Positions 62,839 through 64,000 of a DNA stretch of 64,000 nucleotides are shown here, in pieces. The DNA is from Scylla paramamosain (Eukaryota > Arthropoda > Malacostraca > Decapoda > Portunidae). The stretch spans positions 3,216,192-3,280,191 of the forward strand of contig NC_087155.1 in the NCBI RefSeq assembly GCF_035594125.1. Reading direction: 5' to 3'. Position numbers and translations under genes: made by a program. Positions within the stretch are counted from its first letter, which is position 1; the number at the start of each line of letters is the position of its first letter. The notes beneath the pieces were generated by a model. It was not told the origin of the DNA, made no database searches, and saw only the letters and a program-made list of their open reading frames with translations.

Positions 62839-64000
62839 AGGAAGGATACTGGCCAAGGGCAACAAAAATCTAATAAAAAAAAAATGCCCACTGAAATGCC
62901 AGTCCCTAAAAGGGTCAAAGCAGTGGTCAAAAATTGGTGGATAAGTGTCCTGAAACCTCCCTCTTGAAGGAATTCAAGTCATAGGAAGGTGGAAATACAG
63001 AAGCAGGCAAGGAGTTCCAGAGTTTACCAGAGAAAGGGATGAATGATTGAGAATACTGGTTAACTCTTGCGTTAGAGAGGTGGACAGAATAGGAGTGAGA
63101 GAAAGAAGAAAGTCTTGTGCAGCGAGGCCGCGGAAGGAGGGGAGGCATGCAGTTAGCAAGATCAGAAGAGCAGTTAGCATGAAAATAGCGGTAGAAGACA
63201 GCTAGAGATGCAACATTGCGGCGGTGAGAGAGAGGCTGAAGACAGTCAGTTAGAGGAGAGGAGTTGATGAGACGAAAAGCTTTTGATTCCACCCTGTCTA
63301 GAACAGCAGTATGAGTGGAACCCCCCCAGACATGTGAAGCATACTCCATACATGGACGGATAAGGCCCTTGTACAGAGTTAGCAGCTGGGGGGGGGTGAG
63401 AAAAACTGGCGGAGACGTCTCAGAACACCTAACTTCATAGAAGCTGTTTTAGCTAGAGATGAGATGTGAAGTTTCCTGTTCAGATTATAAGTAAAGGACA
63501 GACCGAGGATGTTCAGTGTAGAAGAGGGGGACAGTTGAGTGTCATTGAAGAAGAGGGGATAGTTGTCTGGAAGATTGTGTCGAGTTGATAGATGGAGGAA
63601 TTGAGTTTTTGAGGCATTGAACAATACCAAGTTTGCTCTGCCCCAATCAGAAATTTTAGAAAGATCAGAAGTCAGGCGTTCTGTGGCTTCCCTGCATGAT
63701 AAGTTTACCTCCTGAAGGGTTGGACGTCTATGAAAAGACGTGGAAAAGTGCAGGGTGGTATCATCAGCATAGGAGTGGATAGGACAAGAAGTTTGGTTTA
63801 GAAGATCATTAATGAATAATAAGAAGAGAGTGGGTGACAGGACAGAACCCTGAGGAACACCACTGTTAATAGATTTAGGAGAAGAACAGTGACCGTTTAC
63901 CACAGCAGCAATAGAACGGTCAGAAAGGAAACTTGAGATGAAGTTACAGAGAGAAGGATAGAAACCGTAGGAGGGTAGTTTGGAAATCAAAGCTTTGTGC
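62805..64000 (-). mobile_element. Jockey-type LINE with 3' tail, running off the window
   Basis: On the minus strand: reverse transcriptase coding region (from the window edge to 62,927), 3' noncoding region containing AAATGCCAGTC-type text in reverse, end at CCTACAT (62,835), then a poly(A) of about 30 (T-run 62,805-62,834). This is the only jockey-type copy here with an intact 3' end and tail, so probably the youngest insertion. Confidence 0.92.
62927..63999 (-). pseudogene. Jockey-type reverse transcriptase, partial, one frameshift
   Basis: The frame open at the window edge (HKALISKLPSYGF) runs through FLSDRSIAAVVNG, motif B PQGSVLSPTLFLLFINDL, motif [51 protein letters not shown] and KTASMKLGVLRRLRQFF to a stop at 63,379. 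A homopolymeric C-run (G-run 63,388-63,396 on plus) shifts the frame. The next frame continues MEYASHVWGGSTHTAVLDRV, LTDCLQPLSHRRNVASL, CTRLSSFSHSYSVHLSNAR and FPPSYDLNSFKREVSGHL to 62,927. Catalytic YADD and motif B are intact; apart from the C-run the visible part has no stop. Motif A and the endonuclease lie outside the window. Confidence 0.92.

Overview
This is eukaryotic, AT-rich, almost entirely repetitive DNA. Several distantly diverged non-LTR retrotransposons, cut-and-paste transposon remnants, very long dinucleotide microsatellites and two large tandem-repeat families dominate. I found no prokaryotic-style genes, rRNA, tRNA, CRISPR array or operon. The jockey-type LINE family and the microsatellite load suggest an arthropod, most likely a decapod crustacean. 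That assignment is inference from repeat character, not from a recognised host gene.

Layout. (1) 1-20,781 is mostly satellite 1, a degenerate higher-order repeat of about 480 bp built from five related modules of about 95 bp. It is interrupted by a 727-bp PIF/Harbinger-type element with TAA target duplication (529-1255), a broken jockey LINE (2893-3658), an inverted re-insertion with ~103-bp flanking direct repeats (9203-10,051) and a 440-bp non-satellite insertion with a hairpin (14,181-14,622). (2) 15,950-44,426 is a giant inverted duplication: a left arm (15,950-28,588), a 3.25-kb spacer and a right arm (31,838-44,426). From outside to inside each arm holds satellite 1, a jockey LINE 3' fragment, then satellite 2, a 28-bp minisatellite. 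The spacer holds the 5' (endonuclease) part of a jockey-type LINE and more satellite 2. (3) 44,427-57,386 is the only low-repeat stretch. It has weak exon-like signals (44,948-45,001; 46,354-46,472; 51,042-51,173), two inverted 5'-truncated CR1/L2-like LINE copies (47,044-49,092 and 49,891-50,980), a probable hAT-type MITE (54,011-54,618), fossil LINE ends and many microsatellites. (4) 57,387-64,000 has a satellite 1 scrap, a long (TA)n, a jockey LINE, a second satellite 2 block, two LINE endonuclease scraps and a further jockey LINE running off the window end.

No complete functional gene is visible. Long open frames over satellite 2 (up to ~340 codons) come from a 28-bp unit without stop codons and should not be annotated as proteins. 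The most notable structures are the ~12.6-kb near-identical inverted arms, which differ by whole 28-bp units and by microsatellite length, the repeated LINE/satellite junctions, and microsatellites that appear to have grown from an ATATAGAG seed in satellite 1.
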